NCBI GenBank assembly: GCA_024195585.1
Contig: SWBL01000248.1
Coordinates: forward strand, 1 to 64,000
Length of the DNA stretch: 64,000 nt
DNA from: Aureobasidium sp. EXF-3400
Lineage: Eukaryota; Ascomycota; Dothideomycetes; Dothideales; Saccotheciaceae
Direction: 5' to 3'
Below are positions 52,937-64,000 of this stretch, in pieces. Both the position numbers and the translations under genes were made by a program. How positions within the stretch are numbered: position 1 is the first letter of the stretch; each line of letters opens with the position of its first letter. The notes beneath the pieces are model-generated. The model was not told where the DNA came from, did not search any database, and saw only the letters and a program-made list of their open reading frames with translations.

Positions 52937-55900
52937 CTAATCTTCCATCTCTTGGTCCTCGTCAGCGATTCCTGATGACACTGTAACACCACCTTCTCTA
53001 ACCAGAGCACTGAACCCAGAGTTCTTTCCCTCGACATCTTCTTTACTGAGCCCCTTCATAGCAGCATTGTTGATGACGAACGTGTCTTGGCTACGATCAC
53101 TTCGGTAGCGGGCTGTTGAGTCTGCCTCCTCAACACCTTCCTTGCCTCCGCTTCGAATCGCTGCTGGCTGGTATGCGTACTCCTCAGTGTTCTTGATGAA
53201 GTACATGCGGTAGAGCTCAACTGCGACACGGAACTCAAGCCCTTCTGATGAGATGGCTGAGTCACAAAGTCTGCGGTACTCGTCCGAACGCTCTTCGCTG
53301 GTAAGCGTGCTGGGGTCGATGTTAAGTTGGCGCAAGTTTCTGTGCATTACTGGACGACGTCTGGTTCCGGGAACATCAGGCGTCGGTGCGAGCTTGAGAA
53401 GGTTGGTGACATAAACGCGCCAAAGGTCCTCCTGAAGCATCGAGGTCGTGTCAATAGTAGGATCGTCCTTCTTGATCAGCCTGATTTGCACTTCAGATAT
53501 TGCTTGATCCTGTATGTCTGTCAGTAAGTCTTCACGAACAAGGGTTGACGTGTTCCTTACATATTGGATTCCATATATGTCAAGGTCTTTGGTGTACTTC
53601 TCCGTCTGCTTTCTATAGTTCATCTCATCCTGGAAAGATGTCTCATCCTTAGCTCTGTCCTTGCGGAACAATTGAAGAATGTCCCAACTCTTGTCCTTGC
53701 CGCTTTCGCTGCCAAGCATGCCGATAGCGAAACGCACCAAGGCACCGAGAAGCTTGTCGAAGGAATAAAGCTGCCATCCGCATTGCAGATAGTACCTCCG
53801 TAATGTCTCTTCAATGTGTGCCATATCCATGTCTCCCTTGATCAAGTCTTCGAACATGCCGAGTATCTGACGGTAGAAGTTAGAACCCTCGCTGACATCC
53901 GTGAAGAAGTCCGTGGGGAGCTTGTCGATTATGCCGAGCTCTGTTGCGGGCTTGGGAGCCATTGCACGATCGACAGTAATGTGAGCCTCGGCTTCAGCCT
54001 GCTTGATGTTGTTCAAACGCTCATACAAGAATATGAAGACGCGAATGAAGCAGTAAATGGTTGCGTTACCATAGAGCATGAACCTGGTGCGTGAGTACAT
54101 CTGGTTGAGATATAGCTCCTTGTCCTTGTGGACATTACCCGCCAGAGGATGCGACGCCCAGGTATCTAAGGCAATGTCAGACTTCAGGTCGTCAACCACG
54201 TTAGCACTGTCGCTCATCTCTTCGTCCACGTTAGATGCATTGTCGGGGGTCGATGCTCGGCTGAGAGGTGTGTTGCTGCCGTCGTCTTTACGATTCTTAC
54301 GTCCACGCTCGAGAACGCCACGCAGAAGATCGCCTTTCTTGGTTGTTGGCTTGCGAGGCTTTGCATTGATGGGATCGTCGAAAGCCGAGATCGCATCGTC
54401 ACCAACATCCATGTGAGGAGTGTCGCCAAACTTGGCTCTAATCTGGTTGCCGAACCATTCGTAGTCAAGACCGAAGAACAGAGGGATAAACTCTCGGATG
54501 AAAGAGGTCAATCTTGGGAACTCGGTGGAATGCATCTGCTCGGCATACAGGAGAACCAGATGCGATGCGTCGATGATTACGCTCGTGTCCTCGAACTTGA
54601 AGGTCATTTGCGGGTGGTTGCGAGGATTCTGTCCAGCCAGGCGTTGTCTCTTTGTCTCTTCGTATCTGGTATGCACTTCGCCCAGAAGAGTCTTGGTCTG
54701 GAATTGACGCTTGTCGGCCTGTTTGGCATTAACAGCTTGGTGGTCCAAACTCTTCCAGAACATCTTCTGTGTCTGATCACGCCAGACCTTCTCCCATTCG
54801 CGCTGTGCCTGTTTCCACTCCTCGAGCTTTTGCTTCAGTCTGTTCAGCAACACAGGAATGACCTTATAGGGCTGAGCGTGGAGAGATTGAACTACCATGT
54901 GGCCCTTTTCGCGTCCGTAAAGCTTCATGATGATGCGCTTGTGGATTGTCTCGCTCTGTCCACCGAGTCCGGGAGGAATTTCGAGAGCCTCCTTCTCACG
55001 GTTGTTCATGCGGAGAATCTGCTGTGCGATAGGTTCAAGCAGCTGGATCGTGCGCGCACAGGCCTCAATGTTAAAGTCGTAGTCATGACGTTCTTCCTCA
55101 ATCTTGTGGAGTCCTTCTTCGTGGACGTTCTTCCTGTGGGCGATGAAACCAGAGTCTTCAGATGCCCATGTTGGATGCGAGGCCCAGTCGTCATTGAGCA
55201 CTTCGTTGCAGAGCTCGTCACGTCCGCGGCACGGCTTAAGTCGCTCACGTTTGGGAAGGAGACGGTAACTTGGCCCAAGTCCACGGCAGTTGCTCAAGGA
55301 AATTCTACTTGTAGGAGCTCTGGGCTTGTTCTCAATGGTTACATCGTCACCAGTGTAACCAACCCACATCTGGAACCATTGGAAGAGATCGGGATTGCTG
55401 CCAATGAAGCCACGAGCCTTGTGGACTAGAGTAGCACGATCGATCAAGTCCTGAGAAAAGAGGTTGCAGAGCTTCAGGAACTCGTTCATGGCGGCCTTGT
55501 TGCCGATTGCCTTCTTAGCACGGTCGAAGAAGCTCATCTCATCAGATGTCGCAAGAGTGCTTTGGGTTGGTGGCAGAGGCTCAGGAAGTGCAGGGACCAG
55601 GGTCGGCGAAGATGGAGGAATGTCAGATGCCATGACTTGCCTACCAGCATGAGCCTGCTTAGCGCGTTTGTTGACGTTGGCCATCTGACCATAAGCTGGA
55701 GCTTTTGCGAGGCCGTTTGTCTCAGGGCCTGCATTGGTGACAGTTCCTTGTCTATCACCACGCTTTCTCTTGTTGTCCTTGTTGACAGTTGGAGTGGGAG
55801 CAAAGTTTCCGACTGGAGGTAGACGATGCTCGGCTCTGGGAGTTTGGTGCGGTTGTGGAGCCTGGTAGAAAGGATCGCCGCGCACGTTGCTAAGCATGAC

Positions 55901-57707
55901 CGACTCTTCTTGTTGCTGTGCTCTTGCGGCGGCGGCTGCTTTCGCGTGAGCGGCGGATTCTGGAAGGAACTGCTTGAAATCTTCTAGAAGGTCCGGGGCT
56001 GAGTTGAAAAGTCTTGTCACTTGAGCATAGACATCCTGAATGGGTTTTGACTCGCGCTGGTAAGTCTGCAGAATTTCCAAGAACTGTTTGTAGATATCTG
56101 GTTGTTGCTGGAAGCGGTTCTGAGAAAATGTAAGCAAAATGATCGTGACTCATATGAGTTGAAAATGATGCTTTGCACAAACCTTGATCTTGTTGACATA
56201 GCTGATGGCGTGGTTGAACTCGACTTGCGGCCTAACCTTCTCGTGGCCTATAGGCTGCCCATCAGGGCCAATAACCATTTCACCTTGAGCAAGAGCGGCA
56301 GCACCTCCATTTGGAGACATCATTCCAGCTCTGGCGAGGTTGTCACCAGCTGCGGCAGAGACAGCGTTTTGCAACTGTGAGACACGCTGTTCCTGCTGAA
56401 GGCTCAAAGCCTGCTGTTCACGGGCTTGAGCTTCGGCGATCGCGGCAGCTTGCTGAGGACCCATCTGGGAAGCGAAGGGAGCTGTGCCTACTGGACGGCC
56501 ACTGGGACTGTGAACAACGTGAGAGTGACCGGCTGCTTGAGGCGTCCAATTGCCGTTGGCCTGTCTGTTCACAGCAGCGAACAAAGGACCTTCTTGATTG
56601 TTCCCGTCTTGTGTCGGGGCAGCAGCGCGAGGTGAAATAGGTCGGGGTGCTGGCATGGCTTGGACTGTGGTGCCCATGGGTGTCGTGACCCGGATAGCAT
56701 TCGGGTCGTCACCAGTGCCGCACTCGATTCTATAGCCAGGAGGCAAAAAGGTGTTGAAGCCTTGGATGAGCTCAGGATTGCCAGCAAAGAGAGTTGAAAC
56801 ACGTTCGATGACACCGGGTGTATCAATACTGTATCTAGTCAGCACCTCAGAAGGGTCAGATGTGGAGACCGACACATACGCTCCACTCTTGAAGTCTTTC
56901 ATGATGTCCAAAAATCTGTTATAGACGTCTGGGTGATCAACAAATTGTACTTTGACTTGGTCAAGGTAGCTCAGTGCATCCTGGAGACAATTAGTAGTGC
57001 GACATACTGAGAGTATGACATGTGAACTCACATTCAGGATGGGCTGCTGACCCTGCCCGACGTTCGCAGGTTGAGCACTGCCAGGTTGCATAGGAACAAG
57101 CATGGCCTGAGACTGTGTCGCAGGCTGCACGGGGCCACCGCTGAAGACGGCGTTTGGAACCTGACCGTGTCCGCCAGCGGCGTTGGCCAATAGGCCATTA
57201 GGGCCATGTACAGCATTGGGTGGTACAGCGACAGGCTGATGCAGGTGTATCGGCCCTCTCTGGGCTTGGTGAGGAGGAAGTTGCTCCATGTGTTGTCTCT
57301 CGCGTTGTTGGTCGCGGCGCACAGCGTCTTGCTCTTCTTTGATGTGAATGTCCCGATGATCGGGCATGTCGCGGCCGAGAGGGAAGGCTGCTTGTGCCTG
57401 ATGGCGGGGCGAAGGTGGATTCAAGATATTGTGAGGGGCTTGTTGGAAAGGCGCGAAAGGGCCTGATTCAGTTGTGAGCAGATGGTAAGTCAGTGAGTCG
57501 GAGTCGGCTGTACCTGATGGAGGGGGCAGAGCGCCTGTGCGTGGAGAAGGAGCTGCACCAGGATGAGCAGGTGGGGGATTTCCGCTGTGATGCCTCGTCA
57601 GTACTCGTGCCAGTCTCGCCTTGATGTATATGCACATACGGAAAAGTGCGATGGAGCGAAGCGTGGTCTTCTCTGGGCGGCCAGCCGTCTCTATGCGCTG
57701 GATTCAT
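52937..57707 (-). CDS. SIN3: SIN3 histone deacetylase complex scaffold
   Basis: Scaffold of the Rpd3/Sin3 corepressor. Seven exons: 57640-57707, 57514-57584, 57032-57462, 56880-56980, 56183-56828, 53561-56119 and 52937-53509, giving 1482 aa from [23 protein letters not shown]1 spans about residues 191-256 ([20 protein letters not shown] ... [13 protein letters not shown]), PAH2 about 430-495 ([20 protein letters not shown]), PAH3 about 633-696 ([20 protein letters not shown]). The HDAC-interaction domain (about 717-820) includes [20 protein letters not shown] and [17 protein letters not shown] conserved C-terminal region has [20 protein letters not shown]. Four introns are exactly 51 nt without stops, so an unspliced reading also stays open; I treat them as introns because each has good splice signals and its removal restores the family sequence (for example KSGA-IDTPGV in PAH1). 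Confidence 0.9.
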
Positions 57708-58130
57708 CTGATGATGGCGTATGCGCGCGCCGGGTGGGCAACGTGCTCGGCGGTCCGTACAGGGACGTCTTGTTGGTTACGTGTTCGCACGAGGTTCGTC
57801 AAGCGTCCGAGGGCTGCCTGTTCATAGCGCTCGAGGCAGGCAGTCTAAGGTAAAATAAGGTGGGCAGAAAACAGAGACCCTCTGTTCCATCATACTCTCT
57901 ACGTCTCTCTCGTCGCCAAGCGCACCAAAAGCTGGGGATTGGTCGCGCTAAGGACCGACATTTTCCGCTTTCCACCAATCTCCGATCTTAACTCCATCTG
58001 ACTCGACTATTTAAAAGCTGCTGCAGTTGAAATCGTGTTTTACAAAGCTGTTATCTATCTTACAAAGCCGTGAGGGTATCTTCGCTGTAGAGCAAGTTCA
58101 TCTAGCTACCATTCGTCGTTCCTTCCTGCG
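57708..58130. promoter_or_regulatory. SIN3 upstream region
   Basis: 423 bp between the SIN3 start and the 3' end of the Nak1-like kinase gene, same strand. Contains a CCAAT string around 57975 and an isolated TATTTAAA near 58008. Roles not established. Confidence 0.35.
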
Positions 58131-61100
58131 TTACATCATTCCTTCTCCTTCGCTGCCAAATCCTTTGGCCTGTCTTTCGTGCTCATCTCCCTCGTCCCTT
58201 CCACGGAAGATGTCTCTGTCACGGCGTTGAAATACCTCCGCAGCCAGACTGAGTCCTCCTTCTAGATCTGCGAACATTCTGTCCAGCTCATGGAAGACGA
58301 GTTCTGAATCCGCACCGTCGACCATTACTTCTGCATCGGGTGCTGAAAGACGGGGGAACTCGTTCAGCAAGCGACTAGTGCGCACATGCGACATGTATGA
58401 TTCATCTCTCGATGAGTCGTAGCCGGTGCCTGTGCTGGTCGTGCCTCCTGTATCTGCGCGTGATCGGCTGCGAGGCATGGTAAGATCGCCGTATGTACTC
58501 TCGTCCCGATCTGTATCCACGTTGAACGCGTCAATACGTGGTGAAGGCTTTAATCCTGCGAGCGGGAAGTCGGCGTCGTCGATTCCTGGCACACGAATAC
58601 CAGGATCAGCCATTGGTGTCTCGATGTCGGTGTCATCGAATGAATCGGTTGCGGCGAAACGAGCCCAGCTATTACGTGACGCAATAGCAGATGTGTGCAG
58701 ACCATCGAGAAGCTGCTGTCTTGTGTGTGCCTCCATTCTGCGATTGTAATCTCGTGGCCAGCTTCCGGTCTGGACATCTGATGATGCCGTGGAAGAATAA
58801 GAGTATCCCCTGTCTCTGGAGTGGCGGAGCAGAGACACGTTGCTTGGTCCCCGGGAGTGGAGGATACCTGAGTGGCGGTTGTTCGATGCTAGAAGCTGTG
58901 GTTCAGAACGCGATTGACGATGCGAAGAGCGCTTGACTTCATCACCACTGGGTTGCTCAACTTCGTCCAGGAAGAAAGGGTTGCGTGATGTTTCGGTTGA
59001 GCTTGCTGCACTTATGACAGGCGATGATGGAGTAATGCTCGGTTGTTGTTGTTGTTGTGAATGGTGGGATATGGCGGTTTCCAAGTCAAACTGAGGTTCG
59101 AAAGTCATACCCAAGTCGAGGTCAATGATGGGCCTGGACTCGCGAACGCTCGGAATGTCGAAGTCGTCCTGAGACGCCGCTCCGACCGGAGGGTGTAGGA
59201 AGTCATTGAACTGCCCAATTGGCTCAGTAGCTGTGCGAGTCAGATGAGGTCTGAAGCCAGGAGCGACGTCTGTCTCGTCCTTCAAGGGAGGAAAGGAGAA
59301 GTCCGGTTCGGCGTCGGGTTCGTTGGCAACTGGCTCGGCTGTCGCAAATGTCCAGTCTGCGGTGCGACGGTCGGGCTCTGCTGTCAGAGGCTCTGCCATT
59401 TCTGCGAAGGTCCAGTCTTGTGTTCTTCGATCCGTGGCTGGCTGAGCTGTAGTGAACGACCAATCTGCTGTCTTGCGATCGGCTGCTGGCTGCGCAGTTG
59501 CAAATGACCAGTCTTGAGTCTTGCGGTCTGCGGCTGGAGGCTGTGCCATGGCGAAGGTCCAGTCCTGTGTGCGTCGGCTCGGGTTGTCGGCAGGCATCAT
59601 CGTGAGAGGGAACTGCCAGTCTTTGGTGGCGCGTCGTGTGTCTTGGTCTTGTCCGTTATAGAAGTCGTTTTGGTCTTCATCATCGTCAGGCATTGTTGAT
59701 GACAAGCGATTAGGTCTTGCTGCTTTGAGAGTTGGCACATCGCTGAAGTCGAAATTGAAGGTCGGCTGTGAATCTAGTCCTGCTGCGCCCATGTCCAAGT
59801 CAATCAGGGTCTCCCTATTTGCCGCACGATCGCTGGACAGGTTGCGGAGCGGAAGATCTGAGATGGGCTGTTCTTCGTCCTCCATTAGTGTGTTGTAATC
59901 ATAGGGGTCTGCGTTGGTGTCGAAGAGTCGTCCCATCGAGCGCTCTCCGCGTTTGGCTCTGGCCTCTTCTTGCGCCTCGTGGAATGGGTTTCTGGGATGA
60001 GGTTTGGTGACGTTGTTAAGAGCAGGCATTGTTTCTTCAGCGCCGTTGGCTGTGGCTGCGAAGTCAGTCTCTGCAATTCCAAGTTGACTGTAACGCTTGA
60101 TAAAGTCGTTCTCGAAGTCGGCAGAGGTTGAGAAGTTCCAATCATCATAATCGTCGCGTTGTTCCGACGGCTGAGGTGCTGCAGCTCCCATTGGATTGAA
60201 CAGTGAAGCTCTTTGGCCGCCTCTTCTCTCCCATTGAAAATAGCGATCAATCATCTCCTTCACCGTATAAGTAGGATACTGAGCTGATGTGCCTGAGATG
60301 AACGGGTGTTCGAGAATAGCATTCATAGAGGGACGGTCTTGAGGCTTTTCTTCGAGACAAAAGGCAATGAAGTCTCGCAGACCCTGTGAGTAATTGCCCT
60401 CCTGTAGGCGCGGTGCAGCTTTTAGCACTGTCCTCAGCATCGAAGGATGGAACTTGTGGTTCGGTGGCATTCCTGTAGCCATCTCGTATACAGTACAACC
60501 ATACGCCCAACAGTCAACTTCGGTACCATAGCCTTGCTGGACTGCCACATCCATGGAGTGCATCTCTGGGGGCATCCAGAACGGCGTTCCGATGATGGTT
60601 GAACGTTTTGATGCCTCTGTTTCGATGATAGCTGCGACACCAAAATCACAAAGTTGGACCTGACCATCCTCGGAGATCAAGACATTGCCGCATTTGACAT
60701 CTCTATGAATGACTCCGGCGTCATGTACGTACTTGAGTGCCACAGCCAACTCTCGAGCAATTGGGATGATGTACTCCTCTTCAAGTCCGGGGCCTGGAGT
60801 GGCTTTCATGAGCGTATGAACACTACCGCCTGGACAGTAATCGCTGACGATCCATAGTTGAGAGTGCAAGTCGAAAGCCTCCTGAATGTAATTGATGTTC
60901 TTCGCCTGACTGTCTCTGAGGAGTTTCAGTGTCTTGACTTCCTTCCGGAAGTCTTCGATGGCCTCGTCCTTTTGGTCGAGATCCAACTTGTAGTCCAGGT
61001 CGTCGACATCAATGATCTTCACAGCCACAAGGTCTTGGGTAGCATTGTTTTTACTGGAGCACATCAGGCAAGGTCATACACCACCAACAACTCTTAGGAC

Positions 61101-61289
61101 TCACCATTTGTACACTCTGCCAAAGGATCCCTTTCCGATGAGTTCAAGAAACTCATAGTCTGGAACGGCAGTGTTTGTTCTTGCAGCGCGGTCAACGACC
61201 ACCTGGTACATGTCCTTTGCATCCTGGATTTGCTTTTGCTTTGTACCGGCGCCGACCGCAGAGAAAGGATCCAGATGATTTGTGCTCAT
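58131..61289 (-). CDS. nak1: GCK/STE20-family kinase, Nak1/Kic1-like
   Basis: Germinal-centre-type Ser/Thr kinase of the RAM/MOR polarity pathway class. Exons 61105-61289 and 58131-61053 (51-nt intron, GTGAGT...CTCCAG) give 1035 aa; the join reads GSFGRVYKC-KNNATQDLVAVK. The N-terminal catalytic domain has FLELIGKGSFGRVYK, Lys74, HRDVKCGN (178-185), DFG (198-200) and the GCK loop GTPFWMPPE near 217. A long disordered C-terminal tail (about 330-1035) contains five to six DW-F repeats at about 534-636, Ser/Gln stretches and acidic patches. Kinase type is secure; Nak1 orthology is inferred from the DPFSAVG start and IIDVDDLDY-type insert after the catalytic Lys. Group II GCK relatives (SepL, Mst3-like) are the alternatives. 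Confidence 0.87.
59332..59639 (-). repeat. Tandem DW-F repeat array inside the Nak1-like kinase
   Basis: Coding tandem repeat, about residues 534-636. Successive units: RRATKDWQF, RRTQDWTFAMAQ, RKTQDWSFATAQ, RKTADWSFTTAQ, RRTQDWTFAEMAEP and RRTADWTFATAEP. The consensus is [RK]-[RK]-T-[QA]-D-W-[TS]-F-A-x-A-[QE]-P, with period about 16-20 residues. Copies differ at third positions and in linker length, so this is an established rather than freshly slipped repeat. Confidence 0.85.
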
Positions 61290-61965
61290 GTCTAGATTGA
61301 TCCTAGGTGTGCCGCCCTAAGATGCACAGAAGGTTTCTTTATGGGGCCAGACAGTGCGCTATTGTCGAGAAAGTGCCGGAGGTGCACTTCTGGCCCGCTA
61401 TCAGTTTGTCCTGATACTTCCAGTCCAGGTATTGCGTTGGCAGATTGTTTCCTGCTGGTCCGGTTATGTTTTGATGATATTTCAACTCGATGCGCATGCG
61501 CCAGGATGCATGTTCCGCCTCCCCAGCGTACTCCTTTCCCGCGGCAATGGGTGTAGATCGTTGGTTGTTCTTGGGAACGACAACCTCCTTTGTCTTTTGT
61601 CCAGAAGTCTTTGATCTGTCTTGATCTTTCTGGGCGGGTCGAATATGTGAACGCTGAATACCTATGGTTGAAGTGAGCCCTGTCGAAAGAGTGGCCGATC
61701 AATCGGTAGCGGCCACTTGAGCCGAGGCGCTAGCGTGGCAGTAGATGCCGCTAAGATAACACCAACTTATCAGATCTGACGTATACCCTTGTCAGATGCA
61801 ACACGAACCTTGGTCTGACGATTCTAGAATGCAAGAGGCATTCTTCCCAGCCGCGTCTACATATATCTCTAGATCGTAAAACCTGGTTTGTGTTCCTTTT
61901 GGCTCCAAGACATCTATCTCATCTACCTACTACTCCACACACTTGAAGTATCATATCAAGAAACA
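61290..61965. promoter_or_regulatory. Divergent upstream region kinase / Gly-rich protein
   Basis: 676 bp between divergent start codons. Antisense ORFs inside it (61292-61702 minus, 61341-61614 plus) are unsupported. No named element assigned. Confidence 0.35.
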
Positions 61966-62374
61966 ATGGGTGACAACTGGCTCAGCAAGCAAGTCCAAGG
62001 CTATGTCGCCGGCGCAGGCAAGGTGGCTGGCAACATCGTGTACGGCGTGGGCAATGGTGTGAACAATGTCGGTCGTGGCATCGGTGACAGGTAATGACTT
62101 CCGACATTCTTCCAAATCATCCCAAACCCATACTGATATTATTTGCAGTATCACCAACACGACACGCTATTGGGGCCAGGGTGTTGCAGGCTATGGCAAC
62201 AACATCAAGGATGCTTCTCGTGCTGGAGGTCCTCGCGTGCCCACCGGTGGCAACCCGCTCGGGTTGAGTGGTGCAGGATCGAGCAAGACTCTGATGCCTG
62301 GAGGAAAGCTGCCTCCTGGCAGTCAGCAACGCAATGCTGGCAAGGGTAGTGCTAAGAACCCACTGGGCCTGTAG
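61966..62374 (+). CDS. Small Gly/Asn-rich conserved fungal protein
   Basis: Exons 61966-62090 and 62149-62374 (58-nt intron, GTAATG...TTGCAG) give 116 aa: MGDNWLSKQVQGYVAGAGKV, then VGNGVNNVGRGIGDS-ITNTT and RYWGQGVAGYGNNIKDASRA. The first half has regularly spaced Gly/Val/Asn suggesting an amphipathic helical repeat (Y/V-x2-G-x3-G-x2-V). The C-terminal half is Gly/Pro-rich and disordered, ending SAKNPLGL. I recall this MGDNWLSKQVQGYV start as typical of a small uncharacterised Pezizomycotina family; no function known to me. No signal peptide or membrane helix. Confidence 0.75.
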
Positions 62375-62736
62375 AGGACAAAAGTCCACTCATCTGACGA
62401 AGACACGATTCAACCAACAATCCGCGACGGACTACGAATACAACAAGCAAAGAAAGTGATATGGAAGGCGTTCAGAATGGGATCACAAGCATGTGCTGAT
62501 GCTGTTGAACCAGGGACTTTGAATATGTTTAAGAATGAATTTTATTGTCATCTAGTCACAAGCTGTTCTGCCATTGATAATTGACCTACTCTTTGAACCT
62601 CGCCCAATCAAAAACGCCTTGTGATCTATCCACCCACGCTCGCCGAAAACACAACCAGCACATGCATAAAGAGAACCCAGAACTCCACGCTAAATCAGTC
62701 ATATCGTATCATCGACCATCGACACCAGTATCGGTT
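62375..62736. other. Convergent intergenic region
   Basis: About 360 bp between the small Gly-rich gene and RRN3; 3' UTRs only. Confidence 0.4.
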
Positions 62737-64000
62737 CTACTCGCTCTCGTATTCCGGGTCATCACCGATCTCACCAAATCCATCTTCGTCCTCGTCATCG
62801 TCACTGCTATCATCGTCCTCGTCGTCATCTTGCATGCCAGGCACTCCCCTCCATACCATGTAGTCGCCTTCCAACCACTTCTTACTCTTGGGCAATTGGT
62901 AAGGATCGAAGGGGAAGAAGGCGTCCAGCTGATGGTGGGCTTCACCACTTTGATGACTGAGTGTGTTTTCTCTTCTGGCAGCGCCCATGTCCCTGCTGAC
63001 AGGTGCGGCCATGGAACGGAAGGAAGACAGACGCAGGCGCTTGTTGGTCTCCAGTAGAGGGATGACGTACATAAAGCGAAGATGGTTGGCAATCGCTCCG
63101 AATTGGTGAACAATGGCGGGTGCGCAAACTTTGAGAGGGTTGAGCTTGGAGTAGATGGCCTGGGTCAAACACTCCTTGATGCCAGGAAGCCATTCTGGTT
63201 CACCCTCCTCGAAGATGTCGTAGTCTTCGACGTCTGCGTCATCAGGGGTCATGATGAAGTCTCTCCATCTGAAGCAGAAGATATAAAGCATAGCTTGGGC
63301 AATCGCATAAAAGGTTCCGTAACGGCTGAGATTGGGACCCTCGCATGCAGATTCGTGGTTGCGACGCAATGTGTCTAGATGATTGCCAAGTCTTGTGAAG
63401 ATGGAGCGGATAAGTGTCTTGCTCACTCGTGCGCCACGAGCGATGAAGCTGGCCAGATAGGCAGCAGCAGACAAAGAGCCATTTGTAGCAGAGCTCCTGC
63501 CAGTGGCGAGGCGAACCAGAACGCCGGCAAATCGCTCGGCATAACCTTGTGACATCTGGGCAAAGTGGAAGACGAGGAATTGCGTATGGCGCGAGCGGTA
63601 CGTAGGCAGGACAAAGGTGGAGAACTGCGAGATCAGGTGCTCAAAGGCATCGTTGACCTCGTACATCTTGCCACTGGCAAACGTGGGAGTGTAATGAGAG
63701 AACAGGAGATCTAGGACTGAATCGAGCTTGGCGACAGTGTCACGCAGAGCACGGAGATGGGTCTCTTCGGGTGTCATGCTGATCTCGCTCGAAGAGTCCG
63801 AGTCGGCATCGCTGTCGTCGTCCGAATCGTCTGCATCCTCATTTCCTTCTGACAGACCAGAAAGTCCAAGCACGCGGCCCTCATCAACCTCGTCTTCCAG
63901 GTCATCCAACTCTTCTTGTACCTCAACATCGAGCTTGACTAGTCGCTCGGTAATGAGCGTCTGGATTTCAGCCTTGAGCTCAGGGGCGTACTCGATGGTC
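62737..64000 (-). CDS. RRN3: RNA polymerase I initiation factor Rrn3 (3' part, partial)
   Basis: Rrn3/TIF-IA bridges Pol I to core factors at rDNA promoters. The frame is open through the right edge (TIEYAPELKAEIQTLITERL near 64000), so the N-terminal part is missing; at least 420 residues are present. Recognisable blocks: LVKLDVEVQEELDDLEDEVD, LDSVLDLLFSHY, FSTFVLPTYRSRHTQFLVFH, GAAYLASFIARGARVS-like AAAYLASFIARGARVSKTLI and YIFCFRWRDF, then LKVCAPAIVHQFGAIANHLR. The acidic insert (DADDSDDDSDADSDSSSE) and acidic C-terminus (EDDDDSSDDDEDEDGF) match the family. No intron seen in this part. Confidence 0.93.
   Translation of the reverse strand, partial: TIEYAPELKAEIQTLITERLVKLDVEVQEELDDLEDEVDEGRVLGLSGLSEGNEDADDSDDDSDADSDSSSEISMTPEETHLRALRDTVAKLDSVLDLLFSHYTPTFASGKMYEVNDAFEHLISQFSTFVLPTYRSRHTQFLVFHFAQMSQGYAERFAGVLVRLATGRSSATNGSLSAAAYLASFIARGARVSKTLIRSIFTRLGNHLDTLRRNHESACEGPNLSRYGTFYAIAQAMLYIFCFRWRDFIMTPDDADVEDYDIFEEGEPEWLPGIKECLTQAIYSKLNPLKVCAPAIVHQFGAIANHLRFMYVIPLLETNKRLRLSSFRSMAAPVSRDMGAARRENTLSHQSGEAHHQLDAFFPFDPYQLPKSKKWLEGDYMVWRGVPGMQDDDEDDDSSDDDEDEDGFGEIGDDPEYESE

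Noticed and set aside
52937..57637. Reading SIN3 from 57637 through the 51-nt introns as continuous exons
   Set aside because: The inserted 17-residue peptides interrupt PAH1 and other conserved blocks, each carries good GT...AG signals with branch sites, and the true start [11 protein letters not shown] lies further upstream.
58027..58230. 67-codon plus-strand ORF preceded by TATTTAAA
   Set aside because: It overlaps the 3' end of the kinase coding region on the other strand and has no homology-like features.

Overview
The window is 64 kb of nuclear DNA from a filamentous ascomycete, most likely a Dothideomycete; a black-yeast-like lineage such as Dothideales is my guess from protein style and gene density. 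The evidence is dense genes on both strands, spliceosomal introns of about 50-90 nt with GTAAGT/GTATGT donors and CTAAC-like branch sites, an intron-bearing tRNA-Pro, and Pezizomycotina-type proteins. I see no transposon ORFs, CRISPR arrays, prokaryotic operons or viral genes.

Layout. 0-12.8 kb: 3' part of ornithine decarboxylase antizyme (cut by the window edge), a 2EXR/F-box-like protein, a PhzF-family enzyme, a conserved unknown protein, a 4.7 kb stretch without a convincing gene, and the sphingolipid phospholipase C Isc1. 12.9-20.5 kb: COMPASS subunit Swd3/WDR5, COP9 signalosome subunit 3, and the Bub1 checkpoint kinase. 20.9-28 kb: an accessory-looking block with a single-finger C2H2 protein, three or four unrecognised genes and a degenerate tRNA-like element. 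28.5-33.3 kb: a four-helix membrane protein, ribosomal protein eS25 and the BIG1 cell-wall glucan factor. 33.5-37.4 kb: tRNA-Pro(UGG), a polyol (xylitol/sorbitol-type) dehydrogenase and an MFS sugar transporter with clustered CreA-type motifs upstream. 39.4-48 kb: Tip41, Aurora kinase, Atp23, glutamate 5-kinase and COPI beta'. 48.3-49.4 kb: gene fragments. 49.8-64 kb: Slc1-type acyltransferase, mitoribosomal mS45/Bot1, the Sin3 scaffold, a Nak1-type GCK kinase with tandem DW-F repeats, a small Gly-rich protein, and Rrn3 (cut by the window edge).

Most genes are single-copy housekeeping genes with no operon logic. Some neighbours may share regulation: the dehydrogenase/transporter pair, and divergent pairs on short intergenic regions (Isc1/Swd3, Tip41/Aurora, Atp23/Pro1). 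I assembled exon structures by hand from splice signals and frame continuity; junctions are stated so they can be checked against RNA-seq. The most unusual sequence-level observations are four stop-free 51-nt introns in SIN3, the DW-F repeat array in the Nak1-like kinase, and the orphan-gene block with its tRNA relic.
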